Source: Planococcus sp. MB-3u-03
GTDB lineage: Bacteria; Bacillota; Bacilli; Bacillales_A; Planococcaceae
DNA: 64,000 bases
Direction of reading: 5' to 3'
NCBI RefSeq assembly: GCF_002833405.1
Contig: NZ_CP025135.1
Coordinates: 229,501-293,500 of the forward strand
Both the position numbers and the translations under genes were made by a program. Shown in pieces: positions 23,325 to 32,097 of the stretch (the first letter of the stretch is position 1; the number at the start of each line of letters is the position of its first letter). The notes beneath the pieces were generated by a model, which did not search any database, was not told where the DNA came from, and worked only from the letters and a program-made list of their open reading frames with translations.

Positions 23325-24677
23325 ATGAGAAGAGATGTACAGATCAAGAAAGTAGAAGGAGATAGCTTGACGCCGATCATGGTGTTCAACCGCTTGCAAG
23401 GACCATACAAATGCCTGCTCGAAAGCTCGCTGAAAACAAGTGCAAGCGGCCGGTATTCATTTATCGGGGCGGATCCATCGAAAGCGTTTATCGGATTGAA
23501 AGACCAACTGGAAGTGATTGATTACCGGAGCGGTGAGCGTTCAGTGGAACAAGGGCGCCCGCTCGAACGGATCAAGGAATTGATGCCGAAAGACGATCAG
23601 GATATTGAAGGCTTGCCGTTTACCGGCGGAGCGATCGGCTATATCGGCTATGATGCAATCGCGGCGTATGAGCCGGTCGAAAGCGCCCGTAAAGACAGCC
23701 TGAACATGCCGGATATCCATTTGCAGCTATACGAAACGATCGTCGTGTTCGACCATGTCCGCCATGATGTGACGGTCATCTCGTTTGAAGGGCGTGCAAG
23801 CGAAATCGCAGAACAGCTTGAGCAGGCAGCGGAGACAGAACCGGGAGACCGGCCGGAAACATTAAATTTCCAGTCCGCAACGACAGCTGAACGGTTCCGC
23901 GAAAAAGTCGAGCTGGCCAAACAGGAAATCCGCAAAGGGGAAGTATTCCAGTTGGTGTTATCGCAGCGTTTGTCTGCGGATTACCAAGGCGATGCTTTCA
24001 CTTTATATAGAAAACTGCGCAAGCAAAATCCGTCGCCTTACCAGTTTTATATCGATTTCGGCGACTATGCCGTCGTCGGCGCTTCGCCTGAAAGCCTATT
24101 GACGATCCGCGGCGGCGAGATGGTGACCAATCCCATCGCCGGCACGAGAAAGCGCGGCAAGACCGAAGCGGAAGATACAGCGCTTGAGAACGAATTGCTG
24201 GGGGATGAAAAAGAGCGGGCAGAGCACCAAATGCTCGTCGACCTCAGCCGCAATGACGTCGGCCGCGTCGCAAAAGTCGGTACGGTCGCGATCCCGAAAT
24301 ACATGGTCATCGAGAAGTACCAGCACGTCATGCACATCGTGTCGGAAGTGACCGGCGAATTGGAAGGCACGATGCATCCACTAGATGCGCTTGTGTCCTG
24401 CCTGCCTGCTGGTACGGTATCGGGTGCCCCGAAAGTGCGTGCGCTGCAGCTCATCCAGCAATTTGAAGAGGAACGGCGCGGCGTTTATGGCGGCGCTGTC
24501 GGTTACCTTGGCTTCAACGGTAATCTCGATGTGGCGCTCGCCATCCGGACTTTCGTCGTTAAAGACGGCACGGTCCACGTTCAAGCGGGAGCGGGCATCG
24601 TCTTCGATTCCGAACCGCAAGCCGAATACGAGGAAACGCTTCATAAAGCGCGTTCGCTGACGGAGGTGTTCGGATGA
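23325..24677 (+). CDS. trpE: Anthranilate synthase component I
   Basis: A 450-residue chorismate-utilising enzyme. PIAGT at 270-274 is diagnostic: TrpE has Ala here whereas aminodeoxychorismate synthase PabB has the catalytic Lys (PIKGT). The LLES motif at 31-34 is the tryptophan feedback site of TrpE. The C-terminal chorismate-binding domain is complete (VLSQRLS, GASPESLL, DLSRNDVGRV, PAGTVSGAPK, GAGIVFDSEP). It is the first gene after the T-box leader and overlaps trpG by 4 bp. The rest of the trp operon is not in this window. Confidence 0.93.
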   Translation: MRRDVQIKKVEGDSLTPIMVFNRLQGPYKCLLESSLKTSASGRYSFIGADPSKAFIGLKDQLEVIDYRSGERSVEQGRPLERIKELMPKDDQDIEGLPFTGGAIGYIGYDAIAAYEPVESARKDSLNMPDIHLQLYETIVVFDHVRHDVTVISFEGRASEIAEQLEQAAETEPGDRPETLNFQSATTAERFREKVELAKQEIRKGEVFQLVLSQRLSADYQGDAFTLYRKLRKQNPSPYQFYIDFGDYAVVGASPESLLTIRGGEMVTNPIAGTRKRGKTEAEDTALENELLGDEKERAEHQMLVDLSRNDVGRVAKVGTVAIPKYMVIEKYQHVMHIVSEVTGELEGTMHPLDALVSCLPAGTVSGAPKVRALQLIQQFEEERRGVYGGAVGYLGFNGNLDVALAIRTFVVKDGTVHVQAGAGIVFDSEPQAEYEETLHKARSLTEVFG

Positions 24678-25282
24678 TTCTGTTAATCGATCATTACGAT
24701 TCATTCACATACAATATCTATCAAGCGATCGCAGCTCTCGGTGAAGAAGTGGAAGTTGTGCGGTACGGGCAATTAAGCCTGGATGAAATCCGCGACAAAC
24801 AAGCGCAGGCGATCATCTTGTCCCCAGGCCCGGGCCATCCGAGAGATGTACCCGAATCGATCGAGTTGATCCGTGCGCTCCACCGCGATGTGCCGATCCT
24901 TGGCATCTGCCTCGGCCAGCAATTGCTGGGTGAAGCATTCGGGGGACGCGTGACCGAAGCACCGGTCATCCGCCACGGGAAAGTTTCCGAGCTGTCCCAT
25001 AGCGGAACGGATTTGTTCGCGGGAATGCAAGAGCGCGTCCCAGTCATGCGCTATCATTCGCTGGCCATAGAAAAAGCATCCATGCCTGACTGCTTTGACA
25101 TGCAGGCGGAAGCGCTGGATGACGGCACCGTCATGGCAATCAAGCTTAAAGAGTATCCGGTCTACGGGCTGCAGTTCCATCCGGAATCGATCGGGACGCC
25201 GGAAGGCACCGATATGATGGCAAGATTTGTGGAACTTGCGCGTGAAAGCCGGCTGCATATGCAGCCAGCCGACCGTGATTAA
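24674..25282 (+). CDS. trpG: Anthranilate synthase component II, glutamine amidotransferase
   Basis: A 202-residue class I glutamine amidotransferase that delivers ammonia to TrpE. The triad is Cys79 (GICLGQQ), His169 and Glu171 (HPES). The ATG overlaps the TrpE stop (ATGA), so translation is coupled. In Bacillus a single subunit, PabA, serves both TrpE and PabB; since this gene is in a T-box trp leader operon it is called TrpG, but amphibolic use cannot be excluded. Transcription ends at 25298-25329. Confidence 0.92.
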   Translation: MILLIDHYDSFTYNIYQAIAALGEEVEVVRYGQLSLDEIRDKQAQAIILSPGPGHPRDVPESIELIRALHRDVPILGICLGQQLLGEAFGGRVTEAPVIRHGKVSELSHSGTDLFAGMQERVPVMRYHSLAIEKASMPDCFDMQAEALDDGTVMAIKLKEYPVYGLQFHPESIGTPEGTDMMARFVELARESRLHMQPADRD

Positions 25283-25297
25283 AGATATGGACATAAC

Positions 25298-25329
25298 AAC
25301 AGCTGCCCGCTGATGCGGGCAGCTGTTTC
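25298..25329. terminator. Bidirectional intrinsic terminator
   Basis: AACAGCTGCCCGC-tgat-GCGGGCAGCTGTTT between trpG and the convergent amidinohydrolase gene. Confidence 0.85.
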
Positions 25330-25332
25330 TGT

Positions 25333-26187
25333 TTAGCCTCTGGCGACAGGCATCGTGCAGCAGCGGAAAGCGCCGCCGGATTTGATGATTTCCGAGAAAT
25401 CGGTTTCGATGACGCGGAAGCCGTGTTCGCGCAGCTGTTTATTGACCTTGGTGTTTTGCGGCTGGCTGAAGACGCGGCGGTCACCGATCGACAGCACATT
25501 CGTGCCGAGTTTGAATTGTTCGTCGGATTCGACAGGAATCAGTGTATAGCGCTCACTCAGCATGTCAATTGACGCTTGTTCCAACGCTTCCGGAAAAATA
25601 AGCGCTTCGGTCGGCGATAAAATATTGAAAACGCAATCGAGATGCAAGTATTTTTCGTTGAGTTGGATAGGGACGACGCGGAAATTCGGCATATGCCGCT
25701 GCAATTCTTCAATCGCTTCTTCGGAAGTGCGGCTGCTGATACCGATGAATACCGTATCCTGATCCACCATGACATCACCGCCTTCGATGCGGTGCCCCGG
25801 CAAATGCTTGAAGCGGACGCCTTTTTCAGCGAGCCAGTTCTGCAGCACCTGTTCTTCTCCTTGGCGGACATTTGCAGCCATCTCACTGATGAAGACCGTG
25901 TCACCGATCGTAAAGCCAATGTCGCGTGTAAAAACTTGCTCCGGATATTCTTCAGAGGCTTCAAGAAAAGCAGTATCGATGCCTTCCGCAGCCAGTGCCT
26001 CGACAAAGGCGGTGTGCTGGCGTAAGGCTTCCGTTACGTCAATGTTTTCCTCTTTATATCTTTTCTGTACATCATTGATGACGTCTCGAATTTCCATGAA
26101 ACGCGGCGGGCATAGGAGCACGTGGCGCAATGTGTCATATTCGCTGCGGCAATCGGCCGCTGGGACTGGCTTGGCGTGTGTGGACAT
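25333..26187 (-). CDS. Dimethylargininase/arginine deiminase-like amidinohydrolase
   Basis: A 284-residue member of the guanidino-group-modifying superfamily, close to Bacillus YkgA. Visible landmarks: FTRDIGFTIGD, GHRIEGGDVMVD (substrate-binding acidic pair), HLDCVFNIL with the catalytic His, and SGGAFRCCTMPVARG where Cys276 is the likely nucleophile. The family hydrolyses methylated arginines or related guanidino compounds; the precise substrate is unknown. The start at 26187 follows GGAGG by 8 nt. It is a single-gene unit between two terminators. Confidence 0.87.
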   Translation of the reverse strand: MSTHAKPVPAADCRSEYDTLRHVLLCPPRFMEIRDVINDVQKRYKEENIDVTEALRQHTAFVEALAAEGIDTAFLEASEEYPEQVFTRDIGFTIGDTVFISEMAANVRQGEEQVLQNWLAEKGVRFKHLPGHRIEGGDVMVDQDTVFIGISSRTSEEAIEELQRHMPNFRVVPIQLNEKYLHLDCVFNILSPTEALIFPEALEQASIDMLSERYTLIPVESDEQFKLGTNVLSIGDRRVFSQPQNTKVNKQLREHGFRVIETDFSEIIKSGGAFRCCTMPVARG

Positions 26188-26335
26188 AGTGAGTTCCTCC
26201 AAAGAGCATGATTTTACAGTACTATTCCTTTTCGGAGTCTCATAAAACCTGGAAAAGGATTTATTTGAATTTGCTTGGATGAAGCTCTCAGTAAGTTTTT
26301 TGTATGCTTAGCTGAAAAGAAATCCAGAAATAGAA

Positions 26336-26366
26336 AAAACGGGCGCTCTTTAAGAGCGCCCGTTTG
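26336..26366 (-). terminator. Intrinsic terminator of GIY-YIG gene
   Basis: ACGGGCGCTC-tttaa-GAGCGCCCGT with an A-run on the left side. Confidence 0.8.
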
Positions 26367-26368
26367 TC

Positions 26369-26746
26369 TTAGTCGCGATAAAATACTTTATCGACGTTGT
26401 ATTTCGCTTTTCCTGTATTGATCAGGTAAGTCTCGTAAATTTCGCGTTCCATCGGGTCTTCCACGATGGAAACCGCAATGCGATGAACTTCATCGCGATG
26501 GTTTTTCAATGGCGAGACATTGTCTTCAAAATGCTTTTTGACGCGCTGGCGCAGTTTGCGGGCTTTGCCAACAAACAGCAACTCTCCGCTGTGGTTAAAG
26601 AATTGGATGATGCCGCCTTTGTCGCGCGGAATCTCATGCAAGTCGATAAACCCGTATAGCGGTTTGATGACTGCTTCGTCGCCTTGAATCTCCTGTTTGC
26701 GCTGAGTGATGGTAATGTCAGCTTTCGGTGCTTGAATATTAATCAT
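26369..26746 (-). CDS. GIY-YIG nuclease superfamily protein
   Basis: A 125-residue protein with a GIY-YIG-type core: GIIQFFNHSGELLFVGKARKL replaces the usual GIYxY...YIGKA, followed by LRQRVKKHF with the catalytic Arg region, then a Glu-bearing helix (DPMEREIYETYLINTGKAKYN). This resembles the N-terminal nuclease of UvrC but without the rest of UvrC. The GIY and YIG tyrosines are replaced by Ile/Phe and Phe, so activity is uncertain. It sits alone between two terminators or intergenic gaps. Confidence 0.75.
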   Translation of the reverse strand: MINIQAPKADITITQRKQEIQGDEAVIKPLYGFIDLHEIPRDKGGIIQFFNHSGELLFVGKARKLRQRVKKHFEDNVSPLKNHRDEVHRIAVSIVEDPMEREIYETYLINTGKAKYNVDKVFYRD

Positions 26747-26816
26747 GTTATCACGTCCTCTATTATCGTAAAGCTAGTCTACCATAGAAATGCCGTGAAC
26801 GCCATCCGCCTAAGGC

Positions 26817-27461
26817 TTACAGGCGGTCGAGTTCCTGAGCGATTTCAGCTTCGCCTTGAAGAATCTCGAAGACTTTTCCGTAGGTGTTTTTACGATCTAC
26901 CACTTCAACAAGTGTACGTGCTACATCTGCGCGTGGAATCGAACGGTTTTCGAAAGACTCAAAGTGTGAGGCTGCTTCGATATGACCAGTTTTCTCATCA
27001 TTCGATAATGGACCGGGACGGACAATCGTATAGTCGAGACCGCTCTGTTCAAGAAGGTCATCCGCTGTGCGCTTGGCTACCAGGTAAGGCTTCATTTCCT
27101 CGCCGCCGGCATCTGGGTCATCAGATCCGACCGAGCCGAGCTGGACGAAACGTTTAACGCCTTTTTGCTTCGCATAATCCGCTGCTTTGACAGAGCCCCA
27201 TAGATCGATGGTCAAAGTCTTGTCAGCGCCTGTTTTCGGGCCTGAGCCTGCTGCGAAAATGACTGCGTCGACGTCGTCGAATGCATGGCTGAAGTCTTTT
27301 TCCAAATCGCCAAGGACGATTTTTTTCGCGCCGCGTTTTTCCATTTCCTCACGCTGCTCTTCTTTGCGGATCATCGCTACCGCGTCATGGCCTTTTTCGG
27401 TTAATTCTTCTACAATGTTGCGGCCCACTTGGCCATTTGCTCCCAAAACTAATACGTTCAT
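26817..27461 (-). CDS. NAD(P)-binding atypical SDR protein (YwnB/YhfK-like)
   Basis: A 214-residue Rossmann-fold protein. The nucleotide-binding GANGQVGRNIVEEL loop is at residues 8-21, followed by a FAAGSGPKTGADKT segment, a GSVGSD turn and VRPGPLSND. This is the NAD(P)H-binding atypical short-chain dehydrogenase group that includes YwnB and YhfK; most have no known substrate. Start at ATG 27461, 9 nt after AGGAGTGG; an adjacent in-frame TTG is less likely. Confidence 0.85.
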   Translation of the reverse strand: MNVLVLGANGQVGRNIVEELTEKGHDAVAMIRKEEQREEMEKRGAKKIVLGDLEKDFSHAFDDVDAVIFAAGSGPKTGADKTLTIDLWGSVKAADYAKQKGVKRFVQLGSVGSDDPDAGGEEMKPYLVAKRTADDLLEQSGLDYTIVRPGPLSNDEKTGHIEAASHFESFENRSIPRADVARTLVEVVDRKNTYGKVFEILQGEAEIAQELDRL

Positions 27462-27592
27462 CAAAATCCACTCCTAATTTTTTATGTCTGTTTGGTGTTT
27501 TCCCGTATCCAGTGCACTTAAACGCCAAACCTTCCCGCTATGCTATTCAAATGGCAAGATGAAAGCTAAAATAGAGCAATGGAGGTGCAATA

Positions 27593-27877
27593 ATGGAAAT
27601 CATTAATTACGAAGTTGAAAAATTGCAAGACCCGACCGGCATCCTGACAGGTGAACGCTATGAGTACACAATGGCGATCAAAGTGGACGAGGAAGACGAA
27701 CTGTACCGCCCGGGCGGACTTGACCTGCGCCTGATCCTGGCGGTCGAAGACGGCAATGCGCGCATTGCCGATTATCATTTTATCGACAATGACAGTGAGA
27801 AGCCGCTCGATTTTGCGTTGGATGAAGAGGAAGAACAGGAAGTTTTGGCATTTTGCAAAGAGCGTCTCGCTGAATAA
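27593..27877 (+). CDS. Small acidic protein of unknown function (DUF6509-like)
   Basis: A 94-residue soluble, strongly acidic protein (MEIINYEVEKLQDPTGILTG start; DEEEEQEVLAFCKERLAE end). It reads like the DUF6509 proteins common in bacilli, an assignment from memory that should be tested. A good GGAGG site precedes the ATG and a strong terminator follows. No partner gene is evident. Confidence 0.6.
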   Translation: MEIINYEVEKLQDPTGILTGERYEYTMAIKVDEEDELYRPGGLDLRLILAVEDGNARIADYHFIDNDSEKPLDFALDEEEEQEVLAFCKERLAE

Positions 27878-27893
27878 ATAACGGCTGTAAGAC

Positions 27894-27927
27894 CAAAAAA
27901 CCCCTACCGATTGCGGTAGGGGTTTTT
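27894..27927. terminator. Bidirectional intrinsic terminator
   Basis: AAAAAACCCCTACCG / CGGTAGGGGTTTTT between convergent genes. Confidence 0.9.
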
Positions 27928-27932
27928 GAAAA

Positions 27933-28694
27933 TTAAAGTTTTACTTCGACTTCAGCTTCTTCACGCAATTCCTCTACGCGCGCGAAAGTAGCTTCCTGGT
28001 CTTTTTGCTCTTGCAATGATTGGCGGATGGTCGGTTCCATCTCTTCTAAAGCCGGTGCTTCTTCTTCTGAGCTTTCAACGAATTGGTCATAAGCTGCCTG
28101 GACTTCTTCGTCCGTCACTTCAGGTGAGTCGATTTCTTCTTCCATATAGCTTTCGTAGACAAGCTGTTCACGCAATTGCTCTTCCATTTCTTCAAGCGTG
28201 AAGCCTGTTTCAGCAAGTGCTTCGTTCATGGCTTCTTCGTCCTCGAAGTTGGCTTTCAATTCTTCCATGCGCTCTTCTACGACGGCATCATCCGCTTCAT
28301 GGCCTTTTTCCTTGGCATCTTGCAATAGAACAGCGTTTCCGATGACGACGGACATCGCTTCATCTTCAATCAATTGAAGGTTCTCTTCAGTTGAAGGGTC
28401 CTGTCCTTGTGAAGTCAATGTCGATTCGAACTGGCGAGCGACGCTGTTATACACTTTGCCTTGGATTTCTTCGCCGTTGACAACTGCTACGACTGCGTCT
28501 TCTTCAGGAAGTTCGAGTGCCGATTCAGCAGGTGCTGCTTCTTCGGTTCCTGCTGCTTCTTCAGTTCCTTCTGCCTGTTCGGTTTCTGGAGCCGCAGCTT
28601 CTTCGTTTGCGGTAGATTCTTCATTATCAGAACATGCGCCGAGCACTAAGGCGAGGGCGAATGGGGCAAAAATAAATGTCATTTTTTTAATCAT
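27933..28694 (-). CDS. SurA-N-like lipoprotein
   Basis: A 253-residue secreted lipoprotein: signal peptide with lipobox VLGAC (Cys21), then a low-complexity Glu/Ala/Thr linker (about 25-65), then a helical domain beginning AVVAVVNGEEIQGKVYNSV, the pattern of the SurA N-terminal/trigger-factor-like chaperone domain. The parvulin PPIase domain found in PrsA is absent, so the protein may be a chaperone or a wall-associated scaffold rather than an isomerase (inference). It has its own promoter region upstream; AGGAG precedes the ATG. Confidence 0.8.
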   Translation of the reverse strand: MIKKMTFIFAPFALALVLGACSDNEESTANEEAAAPETEQAEGTEEAAGTEEAAPAESALELPEEDAVVAVVNGEEIQGKVYNSVARQFESTLTSQGQDPSTEENLQLIEDEAMSVVIGNAVLLQDAKEKGHEADDAVVEERMEELKANFEDEEAMNEALAETGFTLEEMEEQLREQLVYESYMEEEIDSPEVTDEEVQAAYDQFVESSEEEAPALEEMEPTIRQSLQEQKDQEATFARVEELREEAEVEVKL

Positions 28695-28923
28695 GTGAAA
28701 ACTCCTCTTTCGTCAGTCTCGTTAAAGTAAACCACATTTAGGTGAGGGTTTCAAATTGTAGGCCGTGCCCCTTTCAGGAAACGGATTTTTCTGTAATAAT
28801 AGAAACTATTATTTTTCTTTAACTAAGGTGGATATGCAGGAAATCCAGCTTTAATGGTATCATTATTGATGGCAGTACATATTCATTCAATATTATCAAA
28901 AATAGATGACGGAGGCGTACATA

Positions 28924-30027
28924 ATGGCGAATTTGGAGAATATCAAAGCACGCAAAACCTTGGATCAAATCCAACCTTACTCACCAGGCAAGCCGATTTG
29001 GGAAGTGCAGGAAGAACTGGGCTTGGAGCGCGTCATTAAGCTGGCGTCCAACGAAAACCCGCTTGGCCCGTCGAAAAAGGCTGTTGCGGCCATCGAACAA
29101 GGCGTTCTTGGCTTGAACCGCTACCCGGATGCGGATGCGAGTGATTTAAAGGAAGCAATTGCCAAAGAGCATGGCGTCGAAAAAAACCAAGTCATTCCGA
29201 CAAACGGTGCGGACGAGTTGATCACGCTCATCTCGGAAGCGTTTCTCGAACAGGGCGATGAAATCGTCGTGCCAGACCCATCATTCAGCGAATACGATTT
29301 CGGTGCGCACATCATGGGTGCGAAAGTCGTAAAAGTGCCGTTCGCACAAGGCTTCGCATTTGATGTAGATGCCATGATCGCGGCAGTGACCGACAAGACA
29401 AAGATCATTTACATCTGTTCGCCGAACAACCCGACCGGTACCTATATGAAGAAACAGGATGTCCAAAAATTATTGGACGCTGTGGGAGACATATTGGTGG
29501 TCTTTGACGCCGCGTACAGCCACTACGCGGACGCGGACGATTATACGGACGGCACCGAATTCATCCGTCAAGGCTATCCATTGCTGACTTTGAAGACCTT
29601 CTCGAAAATCTATGGCATTGCCGGAGTGCGTGTCGGTTTCGGCATTGCGGCGGATTCGATCATCACGTCGATCCTGAAAGTGAAAGAGCCGTTCAACGTC
29701 AATACGCTGGCACAGCTTGCTGCGACGGCGGCAGTGACAGACCATGAACACGTGACGCAATCCCGCGAGGCGAATAGCCGCGAGCGCGAGTTCCTTTATG
29801 AAGCATTCGAAGAACTGGGTCTTCCGTATACGAAGAGCATGGCGAACTTCGTATTGGTCAAATTGGGGGACGAAGGAGAAGCACTTTATCAAGACCTGAT
29901 GAAAAAAGGCGTTATCGTCCGCTACGGCAAAGGGTGGGGCCTTCCGGAATACGTGAGGGTTTCAGTCGGCACCGCGGAAGAAAACGAATTCTTTGTCCAG
30001 GCATTGCGTGAATTGATCCAAAAATAA
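28924..30027 (+). CDS. hisC: Histidinol-phosphate aminotransferase
   Basis: A 367-residue PLP-dependent aminotransferase of the class II/HisC family that converts imidazole acetol phosphate to histidinol phosphate; Bacillus HisC also serves aromatic amino acid transamination. Signature segments: NENPLGPSKKA, RYPDADASDLKEAIA, CSPNNPTGTY and the Schiff-base region TLKTFSKIYGIAGVRVGF with its Lys. The start at 28924 is chosen because GGAGG is 8 nt upstream, although an ATG in frame 18 bp earlier overlaps that site. No other his gene is adjacent. Confidence 0.9.
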   Translation: MANLENIKARKTLDQIQPYSPGKPIWEVQEELGLERVIKLASNENPLGPSKKAVAAIEQGVLGLNRYPDADASDLKEAIAKEHGVEKNQVIPTNGADELITLISEAFLEQGDEIVVPDPSFSEYDFGAHIMGAKVVKVPFAQGFAFDVDAMIAAVTDKTKIIYICSPNNPTGTYMKKQDVQKLLDAVGDILVVFDAAYSHYADADDYTDGTEFIRQGYPLLTLKTFSKIYGIAGVRVGFGIAADSIITSILKVKEPFNVNTLAQLAATAAVTDHEHVTQSREANSREREFLYEAFEELGLPYTKSMANFVLVKLGDEGEALYQDLMKKGVIVRYGKGWGLPEYVRVSVGTAEENEFFVQALRELIQK

Positions 30028-30051
30028 AGCGTGGGGCACGAAGCCTGCGTT

Positions 30052-30094
30052 AAAAAACCGATTGTCCGGGAGATCCTGGGCAATCGGTTTTTTT
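30052..30094 (+). terminator. Intrinsic terminator after hisC
   Basis: AAAAAACCGATTG...CAATCGGTTTTTTT stem. Confidence 0.85.
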
Positions 30095-30169
30095 AGGCTG
30101 TCCCTCTGTTTAACGCAGATGCGAAGGGGGAAGAGGGGAGGAAAACGAAATTAGAAAAGGATGAACGCT

Positions 30170-31078
30170 ATGCTATACGATTGTGCCATTATCGGCGGAG
30201 GCCCTGCAGGTTTGAATGCTGCATTGGTGCTTGGCCGTTCGAGAAAGAATGCTGTGTTGTTTGATGATGATAATGGGCGCAATTTAGTGACCCGCGAAGC
30301 GCATGGGTTCATTACAAGAGACGGCATTTGCCCGGAAGAGTTCAAACGGCTGGGGCATGAGGAGATCCGCAAATACGGAAGCGTCAAAACGGAAAACGAA
30401 CGCGTCGTCAACATCGACCGTATTTCTGAAACCCATTACGAATTGACGACCGCCAGCGGAAAGGTTTTTCATAGCATCAAAATCATCATTGCGGCGGGAT
30501 TGAAAGAAGAGCTGCCGAATGTGCCGGATATCGAGAAGTTCTACGGCACCACCCTGTTCAGCTGTCCTTATTGCGATGGGTGGGAAATGCGTGACCAGCC
30601 GCTCGCGGTCATTGCCGATAAAAAAGTATTTACTCTAGCGAAGGAAGTCTACACCTGGAGCCGGGATTTGGCGGTCTTCACGAACGGTGAAGGGCGTCTG
30701 GAAGAAGAGCAAAAGCAGAAGCTGCTCGCCAAGGGAATCAAAGTTTATGAAGATACGATTTCCGGCCTGGAAGGGGATAACGGCAAGCTGCGCAGTGTCC
30801 GGTTGGAAGATGGAACCTTGATCGACCGCAGTGCCGGGTTCGTCACGCCTTTATGGAGCCACGCCACCAATTTCGCCACAGAGCTCGGCTGCAAGCAAAA
30901 CGAGCACGGCGGAATCTTGACGGATGATTACGGGCGCACGAATGTGTGGAATGTTTACGCGGCAGGAGATGCTTCGCTGATCGTCCCATCGCAGCTCGTC
31001 ATTGCAGCGGGCGAAGGCAGTGCCGCAGCCATCGGGGTATGCGGGGATTTGATAAACGAATATTTCGATGAAATGTAG
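30170..31078 (+). CDS. Thioredoxin-reductase-like flavoprotein lacking the NADPH glycine motif
   Basis: A 302-residue FAD protein of the TrxR fold. The FAD-binding GGGPAGLNAA is at 9-18, the redox-active disulfide CPYC at 132-135 (SCPYCDGWEMRD), and the C-terminal VYAAGDAS binds FAD. Where TrxR carries the NADPH-binding Gly-rich motif and HRR, this protein reads AVIADKKVFTLAKEVYTWSR and FTNGEG, with no GxGxxA. It may use a different electron donor or act as a dithiol oxidase (inference). The start at 30170 gives normal spacing to AAAAGG; an ATG at 30161 is possible. Confidence 0.85.
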   Translation: MLYDCAIIGGGPAGLNAALVLGRSRKNAVLFDDDNGRNLVTREAHGFITRDGICPEEFKRLGHEEIRKYGSVKTENERVVNIDRISETHYELTTASGKVFHSIKIIIAAGLKEELPNVPDIEKFYGTTLFSCPYCDGWEMRDQPLAVIADKKVFTLAKEVYTWSRDLAVFTNGEGRLEEEQKQKLLAKGIKVYEDTISGLEGDNGKLRSVRLEDGTLIDRSAGFVTPLWSHATNFATELGCKQNEHGGILTDDYGRTNVWNVYAAGDASLIVPSQLVIAAGEGSAAAIGVCGDLINEYFDEM

Positions 31079-31148
31079 ACGCCGTATCAGTTGCATAGTC
31101 GCGCGCGGGTGCAGTAGACTTTAGGAAAACAGCCGGGAGGCGAACCGA

Positions 31149-31448
31149 ATGGATCCGAAAAGTTTGCTGTCTTCCATTACTTATGTCGACACGGAACGCT
31201 CGATCGTAGCCGGCCAGATGAAAATCATTCACACCGAATACGAAATCCACTTATACGAAGATAAATTGACCGCTTCGACAAATGAGTTCAATTTGATGCA
31301 TGTCTGGGACATTTCCTATAAGACCTTTTCCGACGATGCCAATTTATTATATTTGCACACGCATCGCGGCGTCCTGACCTATAAAGTGCCAAGGGACCCC
31401 GACCGTTTCGTCAAGACCTTCAAAAAACTGAAAAACGCCAATTATTGA
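31149..31448 (+). CDS. Small soluble protein of unknown function
   Basis: A 99-residue protein with alternating strands (TEYEIHLYEDKLTASTNEFN, LYLHTHRGVLTYKV) and a basic tail, possibly a PH-like or split-barrel fold; I do not recognise the family. GGGAGG precedes the ATG at 31149. It ends at a short terminator, and the next two genes form a separate overlapping pair. Confidence 0.6.
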   Translation: MDPKSLLSSITYVDTERSIVAGQMKIIHTEYEIHLYEDKLTASTNEFNLMHVWDISYKTFSDDANLLYLHTHRGVLTYKVPRDPDRFVKTFKKLKNANY

Positions 31449-31478
31449 GAAGCCGGAATTTCTGGCTTCTTTTTTTCG
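31448..31478 (+). terminator. Intrinsic terminator
   Basis: AGAAGCCGGAA / TTCTGGCTTCT followed by T-run. Confidence 0.75.
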
Positions 31479-31501
31479 AGTAGAATGGAAGAAAAGGGGG
31501 A

Positions 31502-31690
31502 ATGGATATGGGAAACGAATATGCAGTCGGATGGGGAACGCTTGCGCTGATCAATGCAGGGCTCGCCCAAGGCAAAAACCGGAGCGGCCTCATGTGGTTT
31601 CTGGCGTCGCTCCTTTTGGGCCCCATCGCGACATTGGCCTTGGTGATATTCGAAAAATTACCGGAAGAAGGGAGCACACATGATGATTGA
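31502..31690 (+). CDS. Small membrane protein
   Basis: A 62-residue protein with a hydrophobic C-terminal half (MWFLASLLLGPIATLALVIF, residues 31-50) that is probably one or a tight pair of membrane segments. GAAAAGGGGG precedes the ATG. Its 3' end overlaps the next gene by 11 bp, so translation of the two is coupled. Similar tiny proteins with an LLLGP motif are frequent next to PLDc_N-type genes, but no function is assigned. Confidence 0.6.
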   Translation: MDMGNEYAVGWGTLALINAGLAQGKNRSGLMWFLASLLLGPIATLALVIFEKLPEEGSTHDD

Positions 31691-32051
31691 ACCGATCAAG
31701 CTTGCGGAACGCTTTACCGATTATGTCAATGAACAGGATGTCGACGGAGTGCTTTCCGTCACGGACCATAATGTCGAATTGATCAGTCCTGGAAAATCAG
31801 CTGCAGGCCACGAAATGCTTGCCGAATGGGTGAAAGGGTCTGGCATGCAATTGGAGACGCTCAACAAATTCGCCAAAGGCAATCGGGTCATCTTCGAACA
31901 GCTCGCCAAAAAACAAGGCGAGCCGGGAGAATCCCATATCTTCCACTATTTTGAGATGGACGACAAGAAAATCCATCGCATTGGGCGCTTTGATGAACTG
32001 GATGAAGCTTTCGGGGAAAGCGGATTGAGCGAGAGCGATCAAGTAAAATAA
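31680..32051 (+). CDS. SnoaL/NTF2-like protein
   Basis: A 123-residue soluble protein. The order of a helix (AERFTDYVNEQDVDGVLSV), a strand with DHNVELIS, an AAGHEMLAEWVKGS helix and two strands (NRVIFEQLAKKQ; SHIFHYFEMDDKKIHRIGRFD) fits the SnoaL-like NTF2 fold. Possible roles are ligand binding or isomerase-like catalysis; none can be pinned down. It overlaps the small membrane protein gene and ends before the terminator at 32098-32146. Either of two adjacent ATG codons (31680, 31683) could be used. Confidence 0.7.
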   Translation: MMIEPIKLAERFTDYVNEQDVDGVLSVTDHNVELISPGKSAAGHEMLAEWVKGSGMQLETLNKFAKGNRVIFEQLAKKQGEPGESHIFHYFEMDDKKIHRIGRFDELDEAFGESGLSESDQVK

Positions 32052-32097
32052 GCGGAGATTTCAAGCACGATCAAGCAATATGCTAGAGGAATGAACT

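Noticed and set aside
23325..25282. Annotation as pabB-pabA (folate)
   Set aside because: The PIAGT motif, the LLES feedback site and the T-box leader favour anthranilate synthase, though dual use of the amidotransferase is possible.
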